Counted from the stretch's first letter, positions 22,611-31,119 are shown. The stretch is 31,237 nt of DNA from Entrophospora sp. SA101 (GCA_958430865.1 CAUDNR010004375.1:19871-51107), one strand, 5' to 3'. Program-made: numbers and translations. The notes: generated by a model not told the origin, from the letters alone.

Positions 22611-22808
22611 AATTCAAATATGCAACCTTTGATTATTGGAAGTTAGCAGATGTTGAAGTACACTACACTACCTTGAACACTACACATTCTCACATCTTCC
22701 TCATGTACACAAGACTAATCTGATCTGATGGACTGATGATATAATAATGCAACCAAATTCTGGGGTGAATATGTGGCCCTGGAGTTTATCAAGGCTGCAT
22801 CAATTGTC
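22611..22808. repeat. Decayed dispersed repeat, copy 2
   Basis: Alignable in the same orientation with 7270-7451, from AATTCAAATATGCAAC to CTGCATCAATTGT. The following bases (to about 23040) read like broken coding sequence, with frequent stops in every frame, and may be more of the same relic. Confidence 0.5.
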
Positions 22809-23068
22809 AATGATGTTTTCACTAATCTTCCCTCATGGCACCTATACCAGAGAAGGCTGCTAGCATGTTAACCAAAAAGTTTCCTGTGATATCCTACTTC
22901 TAGAGTAAGGATGGCTCTGTGATTGAGAACTCTGCGGCATTTTGAATAGTTGTGATATTAGATGCACATAAACATCCAGACCCATCAAAGCAATGAGAAT
23001 CTGCAAGCACAGGGAGGATGCAATTCAGAGCAGAGTTGGTGGCCTTGAAATTGCATTTGTGCTCTAAT

Positions 23069-23135
23069 GTTAGGAGAAAGGCTGTAAAATAAAATGGTTC
23101 AGGTTTGTTTGGTATGTTATATATAAATTAATCAT
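23069..23135. repeat. 3' part of the SINE-like unit, 5'-truncated copy
   Basis: It shares GGAGAAAGGCTGTAAAATAA, ATGGTT, TTTGTTTGGTATGTTATA and the following AT-rich tail with 23321-23390, in the same orientation. No tRNA-like head precedes it. Truncation at the 5' end is typical of retroposed copies. Confidence 0.55.
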
Positions 23136-23224
23136 TACCAAATTTTCTTCTTAAATTTTTATTTAACCAACTGAACTTGTTTTTTAAATGGGGGCTTTTG
23201 CCCATATGACCTACCCTAAGTTAA

Positions 23225-23390
23225 AGGAGTGTAGCTCAATGAGATCATGTATACTATAAGTATAAAGGTGGCAGTTTGACTCTGCCCACTCCTATTGTGA
23301 TAGTCACCATGAACACTCACATCAGGGAGAAAGCTGTAAAATAAATGGTTTAGATTTTGTTTGGTATGTTATAAATAAATATGGCTCCTC
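23225..23390 (+). mobile_element. tRNA-derived SINE-like unit
   Basis: The first 69 nt (23225-23293) have tRNA form: a perfect 7-bp acceptor stem (AGGAGTG/CACTCCT), an A-box-like TAGCTCAATGAG at 23232-23243, and a perfect 5-bp T stem (GGCAG/CTGCC) closing a 7-nt TTTGACT loop. That loop makes a good B box (AGTTTGACTCT). The D stem does not pair and the anticodon arm is poor, so this is not a working tRNA. A non-tRNA body follows, ending in a tail also found alone at 23069-23135. An internal pol III promoter head plus a repeated tail is the known structure of SINEs. A decayed tRNA pseudogene is the alternative. Confidence 0.55.
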
Positions 23391-25271
23391 AATTAATTGC
23401 AGCATATAAAAAATTGATTGTGGTTGCAGTTGTGGCATATGAAAATTGAATTGTGGCTAATTGCAGTCCCATCTTTAGTTATAAATTAATCATTTTCATA
23501 AATTCTCCATGTCTTTAATTTTATTTATTATTTAAATTGGGGATAAGGTTGTTGATGAGTAGGTGTGTCACCAACAAAACAGCAATCCAGGTCTCAAAAT
23601 TCTGAATTCAGGGAAAATCCAAATCAACAACTCAGGTTGCAGCCTCCTGAGTTGGAGAATTTTGAATTGGTTGCTGACACTAACTTTATATTAAAGGGTA
23701 ATAACACAAAGCAATCATCACACAAATGTTGATCTTCATCAGTGATCAATGTCCACATGGAAACAGCTGGCTTGGTCTGGGAGGAAGATGGGGAATTTTG
23801 TCCAAAGCATTCCAATATGATCAACATTACCATACTGTATAATGATCAGTGACTATACATTACATACATGGTAATAGGAGTTTATTATTATATTAAACTA
23901 TTCAAATTAATGACAGGCTGTTTGTTACTATTAATCCTTGCTGATCAATTGGTTTTGACTTCTAAATACTGGCATGAGTTATGAAAAATGTAATACATTA
24001 CCTGTTTCTGTAACCCCCAATATTAACCCCATTTTATTATTAATTATCTAGATTAGGAAACCTCCACAAATTTGGTCATTGTGTTAATCAGTATCTTTTT
24101 ATGGATAGAACGTTGTCACTCACATTAGGGGTAGAGTATACATAACACAAATTTTACTATGATACAGTGGATAATTTTTTGGCTATTGGTCATTAACATA
24201 TTAATGTAGTCATAATAACATTCATTATATAATAGTAATATCAGGGTAGAAAAAAATATTTTATTTGTAATATCACCTATTGAAAGTGGGTGATGAGAGA
24301 ATGAAAATTATAAGTCCAATAATTAACACTAAACAATAAATGAAAACATTTAATACAACATTGTCCTTTTATTCCCCATCCTTTACATCCTTTAGCAAAC
24401 AAATAAATAAACAGGCTGTATTTTGCTGCTTTTTCTCATTTCCTTATTTAAAAATAAATTATAATGTTAACACTTTAATTCTCAATATTATATTAATTAT
24501 ATTAATTATCTTCACCAAGTAAAATTATAGGAAGCACTCACATGTTTAAAAGTAAAAAGAAAATTTGATATAACTTCCACGAAGAATAAGCAGAACAAAT
24601 AGTATATGTAGAATAGATAGAGATATATTGTTGTCTTGTTATTGACTTCCACTACCATCCCTCAACTTGTCTAGTTGATAGTTATGTTTTCAAAAATTTT
24701 ATTTTTAAATTAGAATGTTTTTAATGCTTCAAATTTACACATGAATAAAACTAATACCATTTACCTTGAGAACTCATTGGCAAAGAATTAAAAATAAATA
24801 ATTTTCCTTTGAGATTTAATAATATATTTGTTATAAAAATTATTGTTTCTATAAAATATATCTTATATTAATACATATAATAAATTCTATAATGATTAGC
24901 ATGCATTGATAAAATATTTATAATTTAATTAGAATTTATATATTCACTTACAGTTTTACTATTCTTAATCAGTGTTTGTATATTGTTTAATTAGCATTCA
25001 CTTAGCGTTTCTATACGTTCATTTATAATTTTACTATGTTTAATTAGTAATCTGAGAATTTTAATTAGTAATCTGAAAATAGGTTTGACTTTAAAGTTGT
25101 AATAACTCTAGCAAGAATAGAATAATTTTTTATGGTTTGTATATTAAATTAAAACTCAGAATCTTGAGAAGCTAAAGATATAAAATTTGTACAATTTTAT
25201 TTATTTTTTATTTGTCTTTAATATGTGGCTTACTTTTTTAACCAGATAAAATCAAAATTAGCCATTGTAGA
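23391..25271. other. Gene-poor region up to the truncated helicase end
   Basis: No gene could be supported. There are short local repeats: TTATAAATTAATCATT near 23480 (also near 23123), and a tandem TTAATTAGTAATCTGA near 25040-25080. The 69-codon minus-strand open frame at 23624-23833 has no recognisable motif. The helicase end at about 25272 probably marks a deletion or insertion breakpoint. Confidence 0.45.
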
Positions 25272-27504
25272 TCATAGTAGATTCATGTTATGATAAAGGG
25301 AAACCATATGCAATGGACAGTCACGGATTCTGAATAACATCTGAGCAAATGCTTCAACATGAACTGGAGTGATGATATTAGTAATGCCTATAACTGCATC
25401 AAAATATCCAGAGATTTCAAAAGAGATGCCAGCTTCCACAGTACTTGTATAAATTACACAGTCAAGAGAACTCCAGGTGGCATCAATATTAGCAAAATCA
25501 TCTTGGCGTTGCTTCCCATCCATTTGACCAAAATAAACTCGTGGTAAAATGAATGAACCATCAGGTTTTTGCAACTTAGATGCTTGATTAGCTAAGGCTC
25601 GAGCCTTTTTACAGGATGTCATAACAAATGCAACATGCTTACCTTCTTGAAGCATCTTAAGACCTCTATGTATAGCTTCTGAACCTTTATCTGGATCGTA
25701 AAGAAGTTTAACAATTTCTCCTCCATGTGGTTGATATTTGTTATCAATAACTCGAACATTCTCACCCCAATAGGATTTTAAGAAAGCTAAAGTTGAATCA
25801 TTTGCAAACGCATCCATGGTAACAACATGAGTAGCTACATTTAACAAATCACGCATAGCATTGGAAGATTCTCAAGCATGAACTCTGCTAGCCATTTGAC
25901 GCATAGTAGCATTGGCTTCATCTAAAATTGCTATGCAGGAACAACTTCCTTGAAAATCAAGACGAAGAATACTTTCAACTTGTACAATAATAAGATCCCA
26001 CTCACGTGTCTTTAGGTTGGCCACAATATTCTGATATTGCCCTACTTTGAAATGGAATTTTTCTAATTCTTTAAGTTTAGCTTCGGATTCATTACTAAGG
26101 GTTTTATGATATGAAACCCAGATAGTACAAGGTAAATTGGCACCACTTTGAGCTAAAGATGCCAAAATCTTTCTTAATGTTTTCGTTTTCCCAGTACCTA
26201 CAGTAGAACAAATAAGAGTGGTGCTAGGCTCTTTACTTAAAAAGTCTGGAAAAACATCTAAGGCATCCTCCATTTCTTTTACATTAATACTTTCTCCAGC
26301 TAATTCAGGAAATTGATGTGGGGTTGATACAGCCTTAGGTAATCTTTCAATTAATCTCCACTTAGGTTTCACTTTCGATTCTACTTTATCTGATACCTTA
26401 TCAAAACTAAGGCCCTTGTGATCTGGCTTGTATTGTTTTTGATGGTAACACTTAAGTACAAAATGTCCATTTTTTCAAAGAAATCCATATAACTGATTTC
26501 TTTTCATGTTTAATATCACATATAGGGCATTCTTTAACTGATTGTGCATGAAAGTTGACAAACCCCTTCTCAGTTCTTCCAATTTCGAGCCATCCAAATT
26601 TCACAATAACTAGATTAGCTCCTTTAACCATAGCATCTTCATCATCAATAGGTTTGAATTCCTCTTCTGTTGGTTTTTCTTCTGAAAAAGTTTGTGGCCA
26701 GATCACAGAATAATCGGATTTTGGTTGAACTAAATAGTCTTCTAGATTTTTGAATCCATTCTTAACTGATGAAATGGCTGGTCTTTTAACTCTATTCTCT
26801 TTTGCTGATCCAAGTAATCAAAAATTAAAATGTGATTTGGGAAGGCCAACATCAATGAATTTAGAATATGGATCTCCTACTAATTCCATAACTTTTTTCG
26901 TAAAGCCTTTAAGTTCCCTATAGTCAATAAATCGGGCATGAGAATAAACAATGTGCCAACTGCATTTATTAGCATTTGATGAACTTGCTAATGCAAAAGA
27001 TTGCAAGAAAGGCATACATTCTGGTATAAGACTTAATGCATCTATATAAGCAATCAATATTTTAGACATTAAATCTTCACAAGAAATTTTTTCACTATCT
27101 AAGGAAGGTAGTTCAGAATTGGTGGGATCAGGTTTCTGTCTGGCATCAATATCAAGTATTGGGCGAAGAGGTTGATTTCCGTCAATACACTCATGGGAAT
27201 CAAGTATTTTATAAACTTCAGAAGGATGTTCAACTAATGTAAAGCCTTTTTCTCCTATCCGGATAATATATTGAAAATAAATCTCTTCAGGATGGTATGC
27301 TTCTAAAAGTGTGGTATCATTTTTATTATCAGATGAAAGCAAATATTTATAATACATATGATTTCTATGGCCAGGTTTATAGTTAAGATCTGTTAAACCT
27401 GTAAAAAGCTTTTTTGTCTCATTATATTCAATGGATTTTTGATTTAGGCACTGTTGTTGTAACGATTCACGCAAATGTTTTTTTGCTTCACTAGACAAAC
27501 TCAT
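25272..27504 (-). pseudogene. AEP primase fused to UL9/origin-binding-like helicase, broken and truncated
   Basis: Read from the ATG at 27504. The first 228 codons hold the archaeo-eukaryotic primase core: metal-binding D118-I-D120 in RPILDID, S182-W-H184, and D218 in KFIDVGLPKSHF. An in-frame TGA (26818-26820) follows, then a CPIC...H zinc motif at 26529-26508 and an LKCY continuation, as in herpes UL52-type primases. A 1-base slip in the A-run near 26470 shifts the frame. The helicase has Walker A STVGTGKT (26207-26184), DEAN box ILDEAN (about 25928-25911), a second TGA (25872-25874), and late motifs YTSTVEAGISFE and AQMLFRIRD (about 25343). The reading ends near 25272, before the C-terminal region expected of the family. 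UL9-like helicases open replication origins and the primase starts DNA strands. Both TGAs fall where relatives, as far as I recall them, have Arg. It is non-functional as it stands. Confidence 0.85.
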
Positions 27505-27716
27505 TTTATTATTTGTATATATGCGTTGTTTGATCTGACAAAAAGTATATGTAGTAATATATGTATTATTATTTTGAAACTATAATAATAATTGATAGAT
27601 AAATCTTTAAAATAAAATTAATTATTCCGAAGTGGAATTTTTGATCTCAGGTTTGCTATCACTTTTGTCAAGAAAAAATATAAATATGATTGAAGTAATT
27701 ATTATATATAATCACG
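27505..27716. promoter_or_regulatory. Divergent intergenic region between primase-helicase and zinc gene
   Basis: 212 bp separate the two start codons, so both promoters must lie here. It is AT-rich with several TATA-like words (TATATA near 27704). No specific operator was recognised. Confidence 0.4.
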
Positions 27717-27998
27717 ATGGTATTATACCATTGCTCATATATTCACAGAACTGGAAAAATCTGTGGTCGAGGCAGTAAATCAGAAAGATGTTATATTCAT
27801 CGTAATTCTCCAATGCCTACTCATTGTAGAGATTGTGGTGAGCCAAATAGGTCTAAATATAATGCATGCAATAAACATGTAGGCAAATATAAAAGTAAAG
27901 AGAATTATCACAGAAAAAAGCAGGATGAATTGCATACAAAAATTGCTATGTTTGAGAATCATATACCTGACTTACCCAATTCTAGGCATGAACTATAA
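27717..27998 (+). CDS. Small two-module zinc-binding protein
   Basis: An intact 93-residue frame. Module 1 has C6, C16, C25 and H28 in the layout C-x9-C-x8-C-x2-H with a TGKICGRG core. Module 2 has C37, C40, C51 and H54 (C-x2-C-x10-C-x2-H). A lysine-rich helical tail follows. The first layout recalls a short Cys/His module (C, then GxxC, then CxxH) that is widespread in large nucleocytoplasmic DNA viruses. That link is from memory of the pattern and is not proof of origin. A DNA- or RNA-binding helper of the neighbouring replication gene is plausible. Its 3' end overlaps the tail of the convergent small gene by about 40 bp. It is free of nonsense mutations, unlike the two large genes around it. 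Confidence 0.7.
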   Translation: MVLYHCSYIHRTGKICGRGSKSERCYIHRNSPMPTHCRDCGEPNRSKYNACNKHVGKYKSKENYHRKKQDELHTKIAMFENHIPDLPNSRHEL

Positions 27999-28177
27999 TC
28001 ATATGCTTGGCATATACCGATTGTTTTTTCCAGGACCTCTTTGAGTAATGCTATATCTTCTTTGATCCCATTGATATTTTTAGTGATTTTATTACGTAGG
28101 CTTGAAGAGCCATTGCTCTGCAATAAAGCTATGGATTCCAAGGCTTTTGATCGATCTCGTGTTTTATCCGCATCCAT
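27959..28177 (-). CDS. Small helical (coiled-coil-like) protein of unknown function
   Basis: A 72-residue frame beginning MDADKTRDRSKALESIALL and continuing as a charged amphipathic helix (GIKEDIALLKEVLEKTIG). It is tail-to-tail with the zinc gene and head-to-head with the recombinase gene (155 bp between starts). The regular alternation of genes in this cluster supports it as real. I do not recognise the family. It could be a regulator or recombination directionality-type factor, but nothing in the sequence shows that. Confidence 0.5.
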   Translation of the reverse strand: MDADKTRDRSKALESIALLQSNGSSSLRNKITKNINGIKEDIALLKEVLEKTIGICQAYDYSSCLELGKSGI

Positions 28178-28332
28178 TTCTCGATAAAATTACAATAACC
28201 ACGACCCATTCAATTTTGGTATAGCAATACTAATCCACGGATAATTAATTCCAGTTTGAAAAAAGAATCTTCGTAGTGTATACAACCTAAAGAATTGTTC
28301 ATAAACTACTTAACCTATTATAACATTCAATC

Positions 28333-29602
28333 ATGTCAGCCATCACGACTAAAATTGTTGAAAAATACAATCTCAGCCCCAAGATGAGTGTGTCTGATCT
28401 CAGTAAATATACCTCAGAATTTCTTGAAAACCTTACCGATGATAGAAAGCAGAGTCAATCTCGATGACATCTTCAGGATGGTTTTAAATTTAGCAGTGAA
28501 CAGGTAGGTGTATTGATACCTAATCAGAGAAGTGGGAAAAATAAAACTATAAATTTGGTTGAAGGTAATTGTAGAATAGCTATAACCAAGCCCCCAAAAA
28601 GTTTGGAAGAAGAGATCGTCAGAGAGAAAGCAAAATGAATCTTGCAAAATAGATATGGGTTTAGTGAAGATCAAGTAAACGCCTTATTCACAACCCAGAA
28701 AAATAAACAATGTGAAAGTATTTATGGCAAAACCTTAAATATTGTAATTGCCAATCAACTCTCTAAAGGAATGGAGGAAGAAACTATTGGGGATATGGCG
28801 CAATGGATTTTACAGGATAAACTTAGCATTAGAGATGTAAGAGCTGAAGCTTATACCTTAGCCCTATCAGCAAAAAATTCTAATGCTGGCTCATCATGTC
28901 TCACTTGTCTTCGTAGAGAATTAAGGAACCTTAATGCATCGCTTGAGATAATTGAGGCTACGAAATTTCCAGATATTACAGAAGATGCCAACAAAATCCA
29001 GAGTGTCAATCGGAAGAAGGCTGAAGCTAAACATATTGATTATCCAGATGAATTTACATTAGAATCAGTCAAAGAAAGATTAGATGCGTATGATATTAAA
29101 ACTTTACCTGATTGTCAGGCTCTTGTTGATGTTATGGTGATGCTTTGTATTCGTCCTGCTGAACTTAAAACTTTATGCATTACAGATACTGGAGTGATGG
29201 GTTATGCGAAGAATCGAGGTCAGCCAGATATTCCTAGAAAATTTAGATCTATGGAAAAGAATCAAGAACGAGCCAAAGAACTACTCACATGGATTCAGCA
29301 TGCTATATCATCTGGACGAATGGATGATCCAGGTAAGCCAGGAGTTAAATGGTTCAATAAATTCTTAAAAGATTATGATTTAATTCCTAAATATTTACAT
29401 AAATTAGGTGCAGTTTACGGTGCAGTAGTACATAAAGCTGAGAATCCAGCCCATGTCTATACCATTGCTGGAGAATGTCTACATCACAACCCCGACAACC
29501 ATACTTCTCCAGTACAGAATTTATGTTGTAGTAAATTATTGGAAAAAAGGACAGACTCCAGAGCAAGCAAGACCATTCTGCCTTTATGGTGATGATAACT
29601 AA
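28333..29602 (+). pseudogene. Tyrosine recombinase, two nonsense codons and a frameshift before the catalytic Tyr
   Basis: The frame from ATG 28333 runs to TAA 29600-29602, about 420 codons, with TGA at 28465-28467 and 28636-28638 and one extra T in the run at 29520-29522. Catalytic features, in order: the first Arg in MLCIRPAELKTL (codon at 29152); a GYAKNRG strand that should carry the catalytic Lys; K-Y-L-H at 29389-29400, where a (H/K)xxR box is expected (CAT in place of Arg); and LHHNPDNHTSP as the following His box. Only in the next frame comes NYVVVNY with the likely nucleophile Tyr (29522-29524). Tyrosine recombinases integrate and excise DNA at specific sites. An upstream ATG-led reading of about 100 codons extends the N-terminus beyond the first uninterrupted stretch (28642 on). 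As it stands it is inactive. Confidence 0.85.
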
Positions 29603-29997
29603 CCACGCTTCTTCACTTTTACCATATCCACAGTAAAATCTTTATCATCATTAAACGATTCAGAGTCGAACCCAGATGAGGACTCAGATGCTATATTGTT
29701 GAAAATTAACTTTTTTCTTTTAGCCTTACATGGTGTACAATTTCTTTGAGAAATATCCAGGTTTGCTATTGAGTTTATAATATCTTGCTAAATCTCGGGT
29801 TTTACTATTTTCATTAATTGACAAATAGAAATTGAAATTCTTCTATGTGATATCTGTTTAACAATTTTAGATACTAATTTTGAGGTATTATTGCCAGAGA
29901 CAACTTTCACAGCTATTATTAGCCATTGGATTTTAATTGATTTATTATTAATACACAGAAAAAAAATATAATTAAATATATTATCATAATAAAACAC
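29599..29997 (-). pseudogene. Retropepsin-unit minus-strand gene, copy 1 (degenerate)
   Basis: In one frame this reads from about 29997 (CINNK at about 29955-29941) to TAG 29599-29601, with one internal TAG at 29788-29790. The stretch SKIVKQISHRRISISICQLM aligns with SSIVRQVSNKKIRISLHQLL of the gene at 30021-30383. The internal TAG stands where the other copy has CAG. The DSGA active site present in copy 2 is absent here, and the acidic-basic C-terminus differs. Its terminal TAG overlaps the recombinase TAA on the opposite strand. Confidence 0.65.
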
Positions 29998-30020
29998 AAT
30001 GAGAATTTTATCTTGCGAAA

Positions 30021-30383
30021 TTAACTGTTGCTACTAGACAATGAGTCATTTATTGACAACCCAGCCATACCTTTTGTGATTTCATCCACATCATTAGATG
30101 ATTCAGATGGTGTATGATTTCTTCGAGGAATATCCAGGTTTGCTATTGATTTTATAATTTCTTGCTGGATCTCGAGTTTCACTATTTTCAGTAGTTGGTG
30201 AAGAGAAATCCGAATTTTTTTATTTGATACTTGCCTAACAATACTGGATATCGCATTCATAGTATTTAGGAATTTGCGGTCATCTCCATTAATTTTCATT
30301 CCCAAATGTTTAGCAATTTTTTCAGTTATAATTGAAAACTCAGCACCCGAATCAATAATAGCCTTAGTCATCATTGATATCAT
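30021..30383 (-). CDS. Retropepsin-like DSGA protein, copy 2, N-terminal half only
   Basis: A 120-residue frame with A8-I-I-D11-S-G-A14 followed by EFSIITEKIAKHLG, the aspartic-protease active-site loop and following helix. The second half expected of a retropepsin monomer (an ILG-type strand) is missing; a basic amphipathic helix and a Ser/Asp-rich tail follow instead. The in-frame codons upstream of the chosen ATG read CINNKTYI and align with the start of the plus-strand gene, so the true start may lie further upstream or have been lost by a small indel. It stands alone: no reverse transcriptase or gag is nearby. Function is unknown; a DSGA dimerisation-type domain without proteolysis is possible. 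Confidence 0.6.
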   Translation of the reverse strand: MISMMTKAIIDSGAEFSIITEKIAKHLGMKINGDDRKFLNTMNAISSIVRQVSNKKIRISLHQLLKIVKLEIQQEIIKSIANLDIPRRNHTPSESSNDVDEITKGMAGLSINDSLSSSNS

Positions 30384-30455
30384 AATATATGTCTTATTAT
30401 TAATACATGAAAAAAAAATATATAATTAAATATATTATCATAATAAAGCATCACA
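30384..30455. promoter_or_regulatory. Divergent promoter of the retropepsin-like pair
   Basis: A 72-bp AT-rich spacer lies between the two start codons and is duplicated, with few changes, at about 29940-29998. It contains TATAATTAAATATATTAT and an A9 run. Its conservation in two tandem copies, compared with the flanking coding drift, suggests a shared functional core, although the duplication may simply be recent. Confidence 0.45.
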
Positions 30456-30881
30456 ATGAAAATTTTATCTTGTAAAATTAACGAAACACCAGTTACAGTT
30501 ATATTAGATTCCGGTGCTAATTGTAATATTATAGGTAAGAGTTTAGTAGATGAATTAGGTTTGGAAATCGATAACCCTCATATAGAATCTGAAAAATCAC
30601 CACATATATTAGATGCAATAACATCCTCACTTTGTGAGAATACAGGGGATAGGCTACCAATACTAGGGATGTTCCATGAAATAAATCCCTCTTTTCAATC
30701 CAAAGATAATGAATCAAAGAAAGTAAAAGTTACTGGTGTTTCTGTTACTAATAAACCCGAACTTGAATCTGTACTGATATTGGGTCAGCCATGGTTCCAG
30801 GAAAATGCAATGAAGCAGGATTTCCCAAATAAAACTCTTACATTGCTTGATGGAACTAGTTTTGAGGTTAAGTGCAATTGA
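30456..30881 (+). CDS. Standalone retropepsin-like aspartic protease
   Basis: An intact 141-residue frame. VILD18-S-G-A21-NCNIIGKSLVDELGL is the active-site strand, loop and helix. VLILGQPWF at 106-114 matches the late ILG strand typical of Ty3/gypsy-type and retroviral proteases. The length fits one protease monomer, which would act as a homodimer. No reverse transcriptase, integrase or gag frame follows, so this is not part of an intact retroelement in the window. The divergent neighbour is related (both share a short N-terminal strand and DSGA). It could be a domesticated protease, a ddi1-like domain, or a relic. Confidence 0.75.
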   Translation: MKILSCKINETPVTVILDSGANCNIIGKSLVDELGLEIDNPHIESEKSPHILDAITSSLCENTGDRLPILGMFHEINPSFQSKDNESKKVKVTGVSVTNKPELESVLILGQPWFQENAMKQDFPNKTLTLLDGTSFEVKCN

Positions 30882-30969
30882 GAATATCTGGAAAATGCAT
30901 AGTATATGCACCTAAATTAATTATCTAAGCATTGGTTATTTTTTGATTAAATATATACATTACTTAAGA

Positions 30970-31119
30970 ATGGCGCAACTAAATATTTTTGATTTACCAG
31001 AATTACTAGAACAGATCTTATATTTTTTAGAAATCAATCAATCCCTCTATCCTGCTTTATTCGTCAACCACTTTTGGTATTGTCACCAATTAATTTTTGG
31101 GAGAGCGTATTTTAATTGA
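30970..31119 (+). pseudogene. Truncated F-box gene fragment
   Basis: The 49-codon frame starts MAQLNIFDLPELLEQILYF and continues ALFVNHFWYCHQLIFGRAYF before TGA. LPELLEQIL followed by a hydrophobic, Trp-containing helix is the F-box that binds Skp1 in SCF ubiquitin ligases. Real members continue for several hundred residues into leucine-rich repeats, which are absent. This family is massively expanded in Rhizophagus, and fragments are common. It is probably a dead copy. Confidence 0.75.

Larger units (their letters stand above)
25272..29602. mobile_element. Candidate element: primase-helicase, zinc protein and tyrosine recombinase
   Basis: In 4.3 kb the genes stand head to head and tail to tail: primase-helicase (minus), zinc protein (plus), small helical protein (minus), tyrosine recombinase (plus). 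All intergenic gaps are at most about 210 bp, unlike the sparse surroundings. Primase, replicative helicase and integrase-type recombinase together are what an autonomous replicating and integrating DNA element or virus-like plasmid would need. No capsid, packaging ATPase or DNA polymerase gene is visible. The helicase end is missing, so at least one boundary is lost. Grouping these genes as one unit is an inference from density, arrangement and shared decay. Confidence 0.5.
29690..30485. repeat. Tandem duplication of a divergent gene unit
   Basis: Left copy about 29690-30025, right copy about 30090-30485, both in direct orientation. Each contains the minus-strand gene body (AATATCCAGGTTTGCTATTG in both), an almost identical AT-rich divergent promoter (ATTAAATATATTATCATAAT in both), and the first codons of a plus-strand gene (MRILSCEIN on the left, MKILSCKIN on the right). 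The left plus-strand gene is cut off after these nine codons, at about 30025. The stop codon of the right minus-strand gene is formed at that junction. Confidence 0.85.

Noticed and set aside
23225..23293. Functional tRNA gene
   Set aside because: The D stem does not pair, the anticodon arm is weak and a functional anticodon cannot be assigned; a SINE-like head fits better.
25872..28638. Recoding of UGA as a sense codon in the element
   Set aside because: The same genes also carry one-base frameshifts and a missing helicase end, so ordinary decay explains all lesions. Other genes in the window use TGA as a stop.
28414..28674. 86-codon minus-strand frame opposite the recombinase N-terminus
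   Set aside because: It is antisense to a gene supported by motifs and has a hydrophobic composition with no recognisable feature.
29788..30383. The two minus-strand frames as one exon-intron gene
   Set aside because: They align to each other as tandem copies with a shared promoter and gene start between them, so they are duplicates and not successive exons.
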